DNA of 64,000 nucleotides, taken from NCBI GenBank assembly GCA_030760725.1, contig JASWHV010000012.1:42749652-42813651 (forward strand), in the 5' to 3' direction. The DNA comes from Neostapfia colusana (taxonomy: Eukaryota; Streptophyta; Magnoliopsida; Poales; Poaceae). The position numbers and the translations under genes are program-made. The notes under the pieces were generated by a model. It ran no database searches. It was not told the origin of the DNA and saw only the letters and a list, made by a program, of their open reading frames with translations. Below are positions 53,106 to 62,725 of the stretch, one piece after another (within the stretch, counting starts at the first letter, position 1; each line of letters starts with the position of its first letter).

Positions 53106-54399
53106 TGTCGGTACCCTGCATGCGGGGTACTCTCGCGTGGAGGGTTCAAGACAACGCAGACCCCGCCTCCCTACTAAGGCTGGCGCTAGCAAGGCCACGT
53201 GTCCTTTGTCCTGGACTCGGCCTCTTTGTCGGGGCCGGGCCCGGCGCTGCCACGTGTGCCTAGGCTCCAGAACCTACACGTGCCCTTGGCCCCGGACCAT
53301 GCCTCCCTGCCGAGGTGAGGTCCGGAGCTACCACGTGTATCTGGGCTCTGAACCTCCTCCCCGCTGAGGAGGGCTCCATAGACGACACGTGCCCTTAGCC
53401 TCGGACTAAGCCTCCCAGCGGAGGTGAGGTCCGGAGCTGCCACGTGTATCCGGCCTCTGAACCTCCTCCCTGCTGAGGAGGGCTTCAGAGCCGATACGTG
53501 CTCTTGGCCCCGGACCAAGCCTCCCTGCCGAGGTGAGGCCCGGAGCTGCCACGTGTATCTAGGCTCTGAACCTCCTCCCCGCCGAGGAGGGTTCCGGAGC
53601 CGACACGTGCCCTTGGTTTCGAACCAAGCCTTCCCGCTGAGGTGAGGTCCGGAGCTACCACGTGTATCCGGGCTTTGAACCACCTCCCCGTTGAGGAGGG
53701 CTCTTGAGCCGACACGTGCCCTTGGCCACGGACCAAGCCTCCCCGGTGAGGTGAGGTCCGGAGTTGCCACGTGTATCCGGGCTCTGAACCTCCTCCCCGC
53801 AGAGGAGGGCTCCGGAGCCACCACGTGTCCCACGATCCATCATGGGACATGGGTCTTCGAAGTCAAGGAGGAAGTGCGCTGTCAAGCAGTGCATTCAAGG
53901 CTCACACCTTCCCCAGAAGTATGGTGCATGACGCACACCGCCGTCCTTCGCCCATTTGCCATTGCGGTGACAAGACATGGCGGCGAGGCGTGACAGCGGC
54001 ACAGTGCCGCCCAACGGCACAATGCCACCCAGTAGAGCGAGAGGACGCGGCGACAAGACGACGTCTTCATCATCACCTGCTGCGTAGTCATAGGACACCT
54101 GTTAGGCCCCGGGCCACATTGTAACCACCCCGGCCTTGGACTATAAAAGGACCTGGGTGTCCACCCAACAAAGGGTTCGCAACCTGACAACTCGCACACA
54201 CATACGCGCAAGAAATACAATAATCACCTCTGTGGACTTAGGGTTTTACGCTCCGACGGCCCGAACCACGTAAATCCCTGTGTTCATCTTCTTTATCAAT
54301 CTCGATCACTCTAGAGACGTCAAGCCCCTCCAATCAAAGAATCTCTACGGGCTGCTCCAGTAGCAGACCGGAGGAAGTGTCGTTGCAACACTTTCACCA
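53106..54399 (+). mobile_element. Solo LTR of a Tat/Retand-type gypsy element (1294 bp)
   Basis: Begins TGTCGGTACCCTGCATG and ends CACTTTCACCA, flanked by ATATT on both sides. It is related to the LTRs at 20288 and 33042: shared start, TATAAAAG at 54142-54149 and the shared AGGGTTTTACGCTCCGACGG after the TATA box. It probably arose by LTR-LTR recombination. Its U3 holds a tandem array (separate entry). Confidence 0.9.
53280..53835 (+). repeat. Tandem array of about 109-bp units with paired CACGTG-type motifs
   Basis: Five units. CCACGTGTAT recurs at about 53331, 53440, 53547, 53657 and 53766, and GACACGTGCCC-like sites alternate between them (53383, 53598, 53711). Each unit also repeats CTCCTCCCCGC-GAGGAGGG and the GAGGTGAGGTCCGGAG phrase. 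Confidence 0.88.
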
Positions 54400-54404
54400 A
54401 TATT
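54400..54404 (+). repeat. Target-site duplication ATATT, right
   Basis: Matches 53101-53105. Confidence 0.85.
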
Positions 54405-54644
54405 TTTCATCTATCCTAATTATCAACTAATTACACAAATAAAAAATTACTTGCTTTTGTCTCGAGGCGACAACGGGGCGTCGGTGCGGCGAGGGCGGCG
54501 GTAAAAGCTCTCGGGCTCAGGCTCGGCGCTGGCATTCTCGCCCGCGCCGACCTCGCCTTATTTACGACGGCCAATTCTTAACCGTGGTAAATAAGCTATT
54601 TTACGACGGCCAGAACGTGATCGTCGTAAATAAAGCTTATTTAC

Positions 54645-56944
54645 GACCGAGTAGATGGTGATTTACCAATCTTAAAGTATGCAGATGATACAGTCAGATT
54701 TATGTCACTTGATTTTGAGCAAGAAAGAATATGGAATTGTTGCTCTCACTACAAGGAAAATTGGTTGTTGCAATGATTCACATTGTTGCCATAAATCTAA
54801 AACCGTTGTGAATGGTATTTGTTGCAAGGAAATAATTTGTAGTGAAAGTCTGAGATAATTGCAACGAATCTCTTTCAAAGTGCAATAAGTATAAACTGTG
54901 GTGATAAATTAAGGTTATTGCAATATAATAGCAAATTGTAGCAATAGCATTTGATTGTTGCAACAACTTCTTAATCGATGAAATAAATTTGTTGCAATAG
55001 ACTTGAATCACTACAAGAAACAGGACCACTTACAGTCGTAATTAAGACATAAGTTGTCATAAACAACTTAATTACGACGGTGCGATCGTCATGAGTATGG
55101 AGTCGTAATTAACATAATTTATTACAGCTACAGGTTTAAATAAGTTTTATGACAGCCTTGCCCAACCGTCGTAACTTATGAAGACGTTCCTGGTGGCACC
55201 TCTCGAAACTTATTACGATGGCTAGGACAAAACTGTTGTAAGTTATACAGACAAATTTGCGACGGTCAGCTCCAGACTGCCGTAAATCACATGGGATTAT
55301 TTATGACAGCCACGTCCAGCCCATCGTAAATAAGGGATTTCATTTAAAATAAGAAAACTGCTAAATTGGCATGATGGCCAGCTTACACGTAGATACAAAA
55401 ACATATATAACACATTAAAGACATTTTAGATTACAATAGTGTCAAATATAAGACATGACACTACACATTCCAATGTCCGCTACCTCCGGAGCACGAAATA
55501 TCGTCCTCGCGTTGTGTCCAGGTCCCAGTAGCTGTGGCGATGGAGCTTGAACCTCCGCCGCCGATCCGTGTGATGTATAAGTGTAGTTAGACAAGTTTTA
55601 GCTTGGAAAGTGTATGTTTCACTAACTTTACTTATCACAAGGTAGAATTGAGCAATTGTGGCTAAGTTTGGCTATATTATCTAAAATATCCTAGATGTAG
55701 CTATGTATGTCGATGTTTGACTAATTTTGGCTAAGCTTGACTATGTTTGAGCAATTATGGCTAAGTTTGGTTATGTTTGACTAACTTTGGCTCAGTTTTC
55801 TATAGTAATCTAATTTATATTGATTTCAAAAAATGTTGCTTACCTATGCCACTGAAGAAGGCACCTGTGGCTCCGCCGTCACATGTGGCTCCATCGGCGG
55901 CTGCCATAAGGGAAAGGCAACCTGCTGCTCATGCTACTGGGATAAGGCCCGTGATAGCAAAACATTAGCACATGAATAGTAGTGAAATGATATGATTGGT
56001 TTGTATTTTAAGTTATTACCTGTATCGACGCTTTTATATATGCGTTGTAGCTGGCATGATACTCCTCTTTGGCCTTCACTAGCGCTTCTTACTTCTAGAG
56101 CTTCTCCTGTGTCAAAAGTACCTCCTCCTGGACACTTTGGAACTCTAGATCCCTATGCGACATCCGCCAGCTGGGTCCAACGGACAAAGACTATGAGGAG
56201 AAGTCCCTCGAAGGTCTTGCCTCCCTCGAGTCAATCACTCCATCAAAACTGGCAAAACTACAAAAAAGTTTAAGAGTAAGATTATGTAGCTCGAATTGAT
56301 AGAAATACACCGCATATGGGTTTTTCCGTCACCGCTCGCATACACGGCGTTGACATTTATTGGTGCGATTTATCAATCATAGTCTTCGTCGTGAATGTTT
56401 ACTGCCTTCTCTCCATACTTCTCCTACAAATACAACCAATACATGAAAACGTCAATAGCAATATTAGTTACAAACAACTTAAAGTAACTTGAAGACTCAC
56501 CAGTAGAGATGTTGCCACCGGAGTGCACAGCTGGCCGGGATGTGAAGGGTCACTTTCCTTGTGACCCCTCTTCCACACCTGGACATCACTCAGTCATTCA
56601 TCGAGCTTGTTTTCCTGTAAGTACGAGTTAGTAGCATAAGTATACTATAAATATAGTTTCGTATATATTTTTGTTACCATTCGTTTAGCTGAATGTAGAC
56701 GTCCACCTGGATCATACGTATGCCCCCCTTTAGATCCTCTGTATTGTCGAGCCCTCTTGGACTTGGCGACAAAGTCCGCACTGGAACACAACTGACAGAG
56801 GGCCGGTCAGACTCAGGACAGTCCTCCAACCAAAAATTTTTCACCTGCATGCATTTAGTAATTAATTGAAATAACGTTAACCCTAAAAAATAAGAAAGCC
56901 ATATTTAAAATCTACTAGTTTACCTCCACGTACTGCTCCTCCAT
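54645..56944. repeat. Second copy of the block 47018-49300
   Basis: Corresponds in order to the first copy: LINE fragment (54645-54742, YADDTVRF), CACTA end fragment (54747-55008), CACTA terminus (CACTACAAGAAACAGGACC at 55009), subterminal repeats, spacer (55440-56200) and TNPA-like remains to TACCTCCACGTACTGCTCC. The copies differ by substitutions and small indels throughout. Homology stops at about 56944. Confidence 0.85.
55009..56944 (-). mobile_element. CACTA 2 second copy, left part only
   Basis: Left terminus, subterminal repeats and 3' part of the minus-strand TNPA-like gene. The rest, including TNPD, is replaced by sequence of a different CACTA family from 56945. Confidence 0.75.
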
Positions 56945-57059
56945 CAGCCGAGGTCTAGCCCCGTCACATCTCGAAAGACTGCAACCCCCGTCTTCTTTGC
57001 CGAAAGTCCAGGAAGATCCGCTCCCGCTATGTCCCAACAAGGATGATAGTAACCTTGCT

Positions 57060-58771
57060 AGTAAAGATAATCGAGAGCAACCAGTTGAACAACAGCTTGA
57101 AGCAGTACAAGATCAAGCTGCTGGTAGTAAAGAGCAATCAGTTGAACAATAAGTTCAACAACATGCCAATGTCCAACTTTCGATGACTACTCCTCGGTCA
57201 GTGCCTGTGAAAGTTAGCTCATACGAAAAGAAGGAACCTTCTAAAGAAGTGTCAAAATATTTGGAAAAATAAAGAAAAATATTACAAAATCTAATGCATC
57301 TCCTGCTTCACATGGGTCAGCATTAGAAAATATTAAGCAGTGGGAATAAGACGGTGTGAAATATACTCGGGAGACGACTTTCATTAAACCAGGAGTTCCG
57401 GTATACAAGATTCAAGACATTCCTCCTGAATATGAGAATGGGGAGCCGTTCATGACATCGGCACAGCTTAGCAAACAACCTTTCTCACTCAGAAAAATGC
57501 ACGAGTGGTACATCACTGCCAACACAAAATATGACATTTGTTACATCACATTTCGTGTGCCAAAAGAAGCATTCTAGAGCATTGGAGAAGATAAACGGGC
57601 CCTTCTCTTTGAAGATCCGCGGAGCCTTTTCTATCGAAGCATGCTCGAAATCAACCTGCCACTCGTCTGGTGCTTGTAAGTGACTCTAATATTTCGTATT
57701 TGCTTTTCATACTACACGCATACACATGTCATAAGATTATAACAATTCCGACTTATTCAATAGGATGCAATACATGGATAATGAAAAGCTAAACTCCAAG
57801 ACAGGTATCCTTGACCCTACAGTGATTGCAAAGTTGAATTTTGACTTTCAGGTGCAATGGGACTCAGAACAGTACAAGTGCATGACAAAAAACAATTTGA
57901 AAAATGAATCGCAATCTAAAAAAAGGATAAAAAGACAAAGGTTGCAGCCTACATAGGACATGCCATGTTTAACTTTATCAGAGATGGCGAGGACCTCGTA
58001 AAGGCTCCATACCACTTCGAGTAAGTTCAACACATGGCATGGAAATAGCAATTATTGCTATTTTTTTACTTAAACGTGTATTTGTGCGTGTGTAGAAACA
58101 CTACATAATGATCTTCATCAAGCCAATGCAGGGTTTGGCAACGGTTTTGGACTCAACCGATTACTTATAAGATATATACAAAAAATTCCTTGATAATTTG
58201 AGAAGGTACGATTATTTGATACTTTTAATTTACACGCATATATATATATATATAGGTTGGCAACTCTTATATGACATTCCTTGTATGACAGCGCTTGGTG
58301 GTCTTACGCGAAAAACATGGCGGTTAGAGACCTCCTAATAAGGATGCATTGCATATATCAACATATTATGATTGTCCCAAGCAGCCTTCTAGGAGCATCT
58401 TATGCATGTATTATATATGCGAGCATCTTCGGATTGCCTGCAAATATAGAGTGAATCATGAGGATGTAAGATATCCTTAATGTAAATATTGTATTTTCTT
58501 ACTTTTGAGTTCCATTTTCATTGTAACTAGCACATTTTAATACTGTTATGTTATCGTTGTCACCAACATATTATAAACCTTGTTATGTGTTTCATTGCAG
58601 CACACAAAGAATGCAGACGAAGAATGGCCGGTTTCTAGAGATATGCCTTGTGGAGGAGTTGAGAAGATTGCGAGTGAATTGTGTCACTTCATGCGTCGCG
58701 AAATTTTCCACCGAAAAGGGCAATTCCTCGATGACGCAGGTGTAATAGCTTATGTGGCAGAACTTCGCTAG
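57060..58771 (+). pseudogene. Ulp1-like (C48) protease-domain gene of the CACTA element, broken
   Basis: Pieces on the plus strand: 57356-57660 has ETTFIKPGVPVYKIQDIPPE, PFSLRKMHEWYI and FRVPKEAF, which continues past a stop as SIGEDKRALLFEDPRSLFY. 57765-57960 has MQYMDNEKLN and GILDPTVIAKLNF. 57957-58023 has AAYIGHAMFNFIRD, followed by HYIMIFIKPMQGLATVLDST (58100-58165), EHLRIACKYRVNHED (58420-58465) and PCGGVEKIASELCHFMRREI (58640-58700). The H...D...C order matches the Ulp1-like proteins carried by many plant CACTA and Mutator elements. Introns with GTAAGT and CAG borders separate the pieces. Stops make it a pseudogene. Confidence 0.6.
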
Positions 58772-58969
58772 TATACTGAGCATCAATTTGGATTCTAGTG
58801 AAAAACTTGTAAACTATGAATTCAGATGTATTGTACTTACATCTATGTATATGAGATGACTTTTTGGTGATATTGTGTGGATGATCTTGTCAAAATATGT
58901 TGTTTCTACTGTGTGTGAATGTGCATATGAAATTGACCTGGAAATTATAATAACAGCATGTAGTACCTA

Positions 58970-59457
58970 ACAAAGCGCCTATGATAATATAATTTCATAG
59001 ACAACTTATCGTAGGTAACAAACCGCCTATGATAATATAGTTTCATAGGCGGCTAGTCGTAGGTAAAGAACCGTCTGCGATAATAGAGTTTAACAAGCGG
59101 CTAGTCGTAGGTAAAGAACCACCTACGATAATGGAGTTATCATAGGCATATACTCTTATGTTACAAACCGCCTGTGATAAAGATTCTTCACACGCGGCTA
59201 GTCGTAGGTATAGAACCGCCTGCGATAATGGAGTTATCAGACACAGATACTCTTATGTTACAAACCGCCTGTGGTAAAGGGTCTTCACAGGCGGATATAT
59301 GAAGGTTAAGACCACCTGTGATAACTTTTTTCACAGATGGTTTAAGTTTCCGTCTGTAAAAATTGTTGATTATAATAGGCTCTTCGTTTTAGGCGGTTTT
59401 CAAAACCGTGTGTGATAATACGTTTAGAGTCGCTTGAGATGAAGCTTGTTGTAGTAG
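58970..59457. repeat. Subterminal repeat cluster and right terminus
   Basis: About 12 copies of ACCGCCTGYGATAA-type and inverse TCACAGGCGG-type units, spaced 20-50 bp, end next to GCTTGTTGTAGTAGTG. Confidence 0.78.
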
Positions 59458-61691
59458 TGTCGCTCTAGGACGGGCAGATCTGGCCGGGCAGGTGACCAGA
59501 CGGTTTTCATGCCCACGACGTCCATGGAGCCCAGGTCTGGCCGGGCAGGCGACTTTTGACGCCCTCAATTTTGTGGAAAACCACGGAACCGAGAACTGAT
59601 GCATATGTGTGCCCAGGATGTTCATCACACATACACATATGTTCCACAAACTGAATTCAGAATATATATAACCACGAATAACAGAGTTTATTACAATGTT
59701 TCATGAGTCTTGGACTCATGCTCACAGCGGAAGTCTTAATCTAACAGCGGAAGTCTTATTGCTATGCAGCGGAAGTCTTCAAACTAGGGTGGAAGCAATT
59801 CTAAGCAGTAGCGGCTCCGTCTCTACTCCATCCCCACAGGCAAGGTTGAGAACAGATCACACACCTAATGCTCCACTTGGTCTTCATAGAAATCTTCTCC
59901 TGTTGCTGATGATGAAATAATGATGCAAGTTTGAGTACAATGATGTACTCAGCAAGTGCGGGAAAATATGATATGTAGCTCACAACAAGGTAGGTATAAA
60001 AAGGCTCATTGCAGAAAGCAAAGTTATTTATCAAAACCATGATAAAACAGCAACTCATCTTTAAGTCAATATAATCCCAACATATATTAAAATACCAACC
60101 ATACCTCCATTATGTTCATTACCTTCCATGTCACATCCAGTCATCAATCAACCTCATTCTCGCTCAGGAATACCTCCTCGTATTCGCTACCATCTCACAA
60201 ATACCATCTCGTATTCGCTACCATTTCATCTCATAAAACAACTTCGTCTCCCACCGAGACCAACCTTGTTTCCATGAATCAACAGTCATGCAACCCATCT
60301 TATCACCCGGACTCAACAGTCCCGAAAACCAAACCATCCAAAACCATAACCAATAACCATATCCAATAACCATCCCAACTAATCATGGAAGTTGGCCAGG
60401 CGCTCGTGACCGTAAGCTCGGCTATCATGATAGTTTTAGGACTCTGCAGAGTTTGCACCTCTTTACCCACAAGTTTGTGATTCCGTCACCCGTCGGTGAC
60501 TGCAGAACCTCCATTATACCAGTACACAACCGTCGGTGTATGGCCAAGAGATCACAAAATAGCCTTTACAAAGGGGTTACTAGATGTATGGACTCATTAA
60601 GGTTTCACCGGCAGACTAGAATCTCCAATTCTCCCACCCACGGGCCCCCTCTTGTGCCATGCAGTTCCCAGGGTAGTCCTCACTCGAATCCCATTCCCCG
60701 CGCCTTCCACAGTCCATAACAATCTAGCAACTTACCTAATTAGTCAGCTAAGCCGCACCCATACTTGGCCTTGTGGTGGCACTGTTATCCTGGCATGTGC
60801 TCGCATGAACCGGTCCTTAGATCTACGGCAAGTAAACCACCATCTCATGCTACCTCATTCACAAACCCAGTCTTGCCTAGATCTCCCTTCGATCCATGTT
60901 CACTAACAACACCAGTTTCTCATTATCATTATGAGTGCAGTTAGCTAGACACATCTATCTCGCTTCCCAATCCCATGGACTCAGCGAAGCTTAAAAGTAA
61001 AAACCATACCCGACTCATAAAATTCCCTAGCGACAAGGGTGGTTTAACCAAAACTAGTAAACTCCTATAAAAGGGTTTCCCATCATGTTTGACTCAGCAC
61101 ACACACCTTTTCGCAAAAAAAAAACAGTTTTCCCAAAACATAGGATCAATATGGTCAAGGGGCACTTGCCTTGTTCTCGCGGTTCCGGTTGCTCTTGGAT
61201 CTCGAAACCTTGTTGTTGCAGCTCGTCGTAGACAGCTCCCTGAGCTTGTCCTGCTATACAGGATTACGCACATACAAGATCTACAGCAATCAATATCATG
61301 CACAAACTTTAAACTAGATACGATGATGCATATGCATGCTACCCTATAATTTAATCTTATACGTGTTCTTATACGTGGCGATGACCTTGTCTTTAGATCA
61401 ACCCGATCAACAAGTGATGTGCCCACGAGAAAGCTTCTGTTCGAAAAGAATCGAAGAACAGATGCAAAGAAAACACAACGATGTCGTAAGGTGGTATTGG
61501 AGACCTACCTTACGTTCTTTTCGGTCTCGGGGTCCTTCTCTGATCAGACAGATCATTGGGGCTCTCTTCCGGAGATCTTCCTTGACTGAACTCCGGCGAT
61601 GGCTTTCTCGGCGAGTTGGGGCTAGGGCTCTAAGTCGTCGGCTCAGGAGTTGGAAAAGAAGTTTGCGGTTTCGGCCGGAGGTTCTGGGTTC

Positions 61692-61699
61692 TATTTATA
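61692..61699 (-). promoter_or_regulatory. TATA box of the minus-strand LTR
   Basis: TATAAATA on the minus strand, with G-box-like repeats upstream (61880-62590) and a C/T-rich leader downstream. Confidence 0.5.
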
Positions 61700-61879
61700 A
61701 TCGGGAGAAGAAGAGTCCTAATCTGATTGGACTTCGAGAAAGAGTTCTATTCAGATTATCATTTAATCTTAACAACTTATCTTTAGTTGATTTGGTGCGG
61801 TAACATTGTGGAATTCAGTATTTCTATGCGTACAAAATCCAAAAACCACTCCAGAACTCGTTACCTCCGTGGTGATGAG

Positions 61880-62590
61880 CTCCGGAAGCTCCACGGGTCC
61901 ACCGGGGCCTGGTCTCCCCTTTTCCGCAAAGATGAGCTCCGGTTGTGCTGCGTGTCAAGCGAGCGAGACTTCCCTTCTCCTTCAGAGGTGAGTTCCGTGT
62001 GCGCCCCGTATCCTGGCGGTCGGGACATCCTCTCTATTCAGAGGTGGCTCCGCGCACGCCATGTGTCAGTGCCGGACCTCCCCTCTCTTCGGAGGTGGCT
62101 CCGGGTGTGCCACGTATCCATTCCGGACCTCCCTCTCTTCGGAGGTGAGCTCCGTGAATGCCACGCGTCAAGTAGCGCTGGACTTTCCTTTTTCCTCAGA
62201 GACGAGCTCCGAGGTAGACACGTGTCCAACAGTGTCAGACCTCCCGGAGATAGGCTCCGGTGGTGACACGTGTCCAATAGAACCGGACCTCTCGGAGGTG
62301 ATCTCTGAATCCGACACGTATCCCGCGCGACTGGTCCTCTGATTTCCGCAGTGACTAGCTCCGAAGGTAACATGTGTCCTGCGGAACTGTCTTTGCTTCT
62401 TCCGAAGAGGCTAGCTCCGGGGGCAACACGTGTCCCACAGGGTCGGACCTCTCCGCCTTTGCGGAGATGAGCCCCGAGCCTGCTACGTAGCCAGTTTCGC
62501 GGCGGACCTCTCCCCACTCCGCAGGGATGAGCTCTGAACACGCCACGTGGCCAGCGGGCCGCGGAAGTTGTCTTCGACGCTCTCTAGGAA
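61880..62590. repeat. GC-rich repeat array with CTCCGG and ACACGTG motifs
   Basis: Irregular units of about 60 bp, each with GAGCTCCGG or GGCTCCGG and then a (G/C)ACACGTGTCC or CCACGTATCC site (for example 62105, 62217, 62266, 62312, 62366, 62426, 62540). Confidence 0.75.
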
Positions 62591-62725
62591 CTGGATTCGG
62601 CTCTTATTGGCTATCTTTTTGATATTTTTCTCTGTTCCTACTTCTTTTAAAATGTTTTCTCATCATGAAACATGAATATATGCAGAAACCAAAAATGAGG
62701 GTGTCACACGACTAGACGATCGACG

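Larger units (their letters stand above)
47379..54644 (-). mobile_element. CACTA transposon 2, internally deleted, right terminus lost
   Basis: The left terminus is CACTACAAGAAACAAGACC at 47379, followed by TTTACGATGGC/GCCGTCGTAA subterminal repeats (47405-47700). Minus-strand transposase remains lie at 48500-51760, then AT-rich and GC-rich spacers, and TTTACGACGGC repeats at 54555-54645. No terminal CACTA end follows: the sequence switches at about 54645 to LINE sequence. A solo LTR (53106-54399) interrupts it. Confidence 0.75.
56945..59457 (+). mobile_element. 3' portion of a different CACTA family (CACAGGCGG repeats)
   Basis: Plus-strand gene remains, then subterminal repeats of the ACCGCCTGYGATAA / TTATCACAGGCGG type (58970-59420), and a right end that reads CACTACTACAACAAGC on the minus strand. 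The 5' part with its own transposase is missing, replaced by the CACTA 2 copy to the left. Confidence 0.68.
59458..62708 (-). repeat. Long gypsy-type LTR on the minus strand (probable solo LTR, about 3.25 kb)
   Basis: Read on the minus strand it opens TGTGACACCCTCATTTTTGG. U3 contains a GC-rich repeat array, TATAAATA stands at 61692-61699, and a CCCTAGCCCC-type leader follows; TAATAAACTC near 59683 could serve as polyadenylation signal. It ends near TCCTAGAGCGACA. Size and texture suggest the Del/Tekay lineage. No primer-binding site or polypurine tract adjoins it and no clear target duplication was found, so borders are provisional. Confidence 0.55.

Noticed and set aside
53186..53833. Minus-strand 215-codon frame with repeated peptide units
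   Set aside because: It is the translation of the 109-bp tandem array in the solo LTR; a unit length near a multiple of three keeps it open.
53280..53835. CRISPR-like regular repeats
   Set aside because: Whole units repeat without unique spacers, inside a plant LTR; it is a tandem repeat.
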